The notes below the pieces were generated by a model that made no database searches, was not told where the DNA came from, and saw only the letters and a list, made by a program, of their open reading frames with translations. Below are positions 32,321 to 32,475 of a stretch of DNA of 32,475 bases, one piece after another. The DNA comes from Pseudomonadota bacterium (GTDB lineage: Bacteria; Pseudomonadota; Gammaproteobacteria; Ga0077536), in contig JAPOKK010000013.1 in NCBI GenBank assembly GCA_029977665.1, positions 1 through 32,475 on the forward strand, written 5' to 3'. Positions within the stretch are counted from its first letter, which is position 1. Each line of letters starts with the position of its first letter. The position numbers were made by a program, and so were the translations under genes.

Positions 32321-32475
32321 GTGGCACCTCCCGGGGCCTTGTTGCTGTGACTGACAGCGTGTCTCGGTCCCGGGTCTGGTGGGTGTGGCAATCGCCACAG
32401 GTTCGGTGTCATTGAACGTGAGGTGTGGCGCCGCGAAGAACAGGGTTCGGACAGCGGCCGCCAGGGAGATTCGGG

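Noticed and set aside
32370-32400. GTGGC/GCCAC hairpin near the right edge
   Set aside because: The stem is only 5 bp with no T-run; this is expected by chance in this base composition.

Overview
The window is a strongly GC-rich stretch of bacterial chromosome, densely coding, with short intergenic gaps and many long antisense shadow ORFs. The gene families suggest a heterotrophic, probably marine or salt-tolerant proteobacterium, perhaps a gammaproteobacterium: a CsdA/DeaD-type helicase, class I fructose-1,6-bisphosphatase, a fused glucosylglycerol-phosphate phosphatase/synthase, Baeyer-Villiger monooxygenases, a P450, and acyl-CoA catabolism. This placement is inference from gene content; there is no rRNA or other marker gene. 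I see no tRNA, rRNA, CRISPR array, insertion sequence or phage gene.

Layout. 1-1420 (-): DEAD-box RNA helicase, running off the left edge. 1635-3134 (+): flavin monooxygenase of Baeyer-Villiger type. 3143-4510 (-): amidase. 4595-6040 (-) and 6111-6692 (+): a carotenoid oxygenase family enzyme and a divergent TetR regulator. The 70-bp gap between them is almost entirely filled by two related operator-like dyads. 6746-7798 (-): fructose-1,6-bisphosphatase. 8197-13592 (+): a GH13_18 phosphorylase, a fused HAD phosphatase/GT20 synthase (ggpPS-like) and a sodium/solute symporter. I read these three as a glucosylglycerol (compatible solute) turnover module. 13596-14999 (-): second amidase. 15110-16855 (+): gamma-glutamyltransferase with a lipoprotein signal. 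16949-18919 (+): an ACT-domain protein and a UPF0210/DUF711 protein, a recurrent pair of unknown function.

18942-23678 (-): a four-gene oxidative block in transcription order BVMO, 3-hydroxyisobutyrate dehydrogenase-like enzyme, cytochrome P450 (ATGA-coupled to the dehydrogenase) and sulfotransferase. 23969-24739 (+): SDR. 24799-25719 (-): ketopantoate reductase family. 25859-32108 (+): a tight run of seven catabolic genes: crotonase, two acyl-CoA dehydrogenase subunits with complementary halves of the usual motifs, MaoC-like hydratase, SDR with an altered catalytic Lys, LLM-class flavin/F420 oxidoreductase and an HSL-type esterase. 32165-32320 (-): a 51-residue single-pass membrane protein with a good ribosome binding site.

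How it fits together. The right half (about 19-32 kb) reads as a pathway for oxygenating a bulky hydrophobic compound (terpenoid, sterol or branched lipid) and then degrading the CoA-activated side chain. The paired acyl-CoA dehydrogenases resemble the two-gene heterotetrameric enzymes known from mycobacterial cholesterol side-chain catabolism. The substrate cannot be read from the sequence. The strongest leads are the heteromeric acyl-CoA dehydrogenase/MaoC/SDR operon, the glucosylglycerol module, and the twin TetR operator. I found nothing that I can claim is a wholly new class of system.
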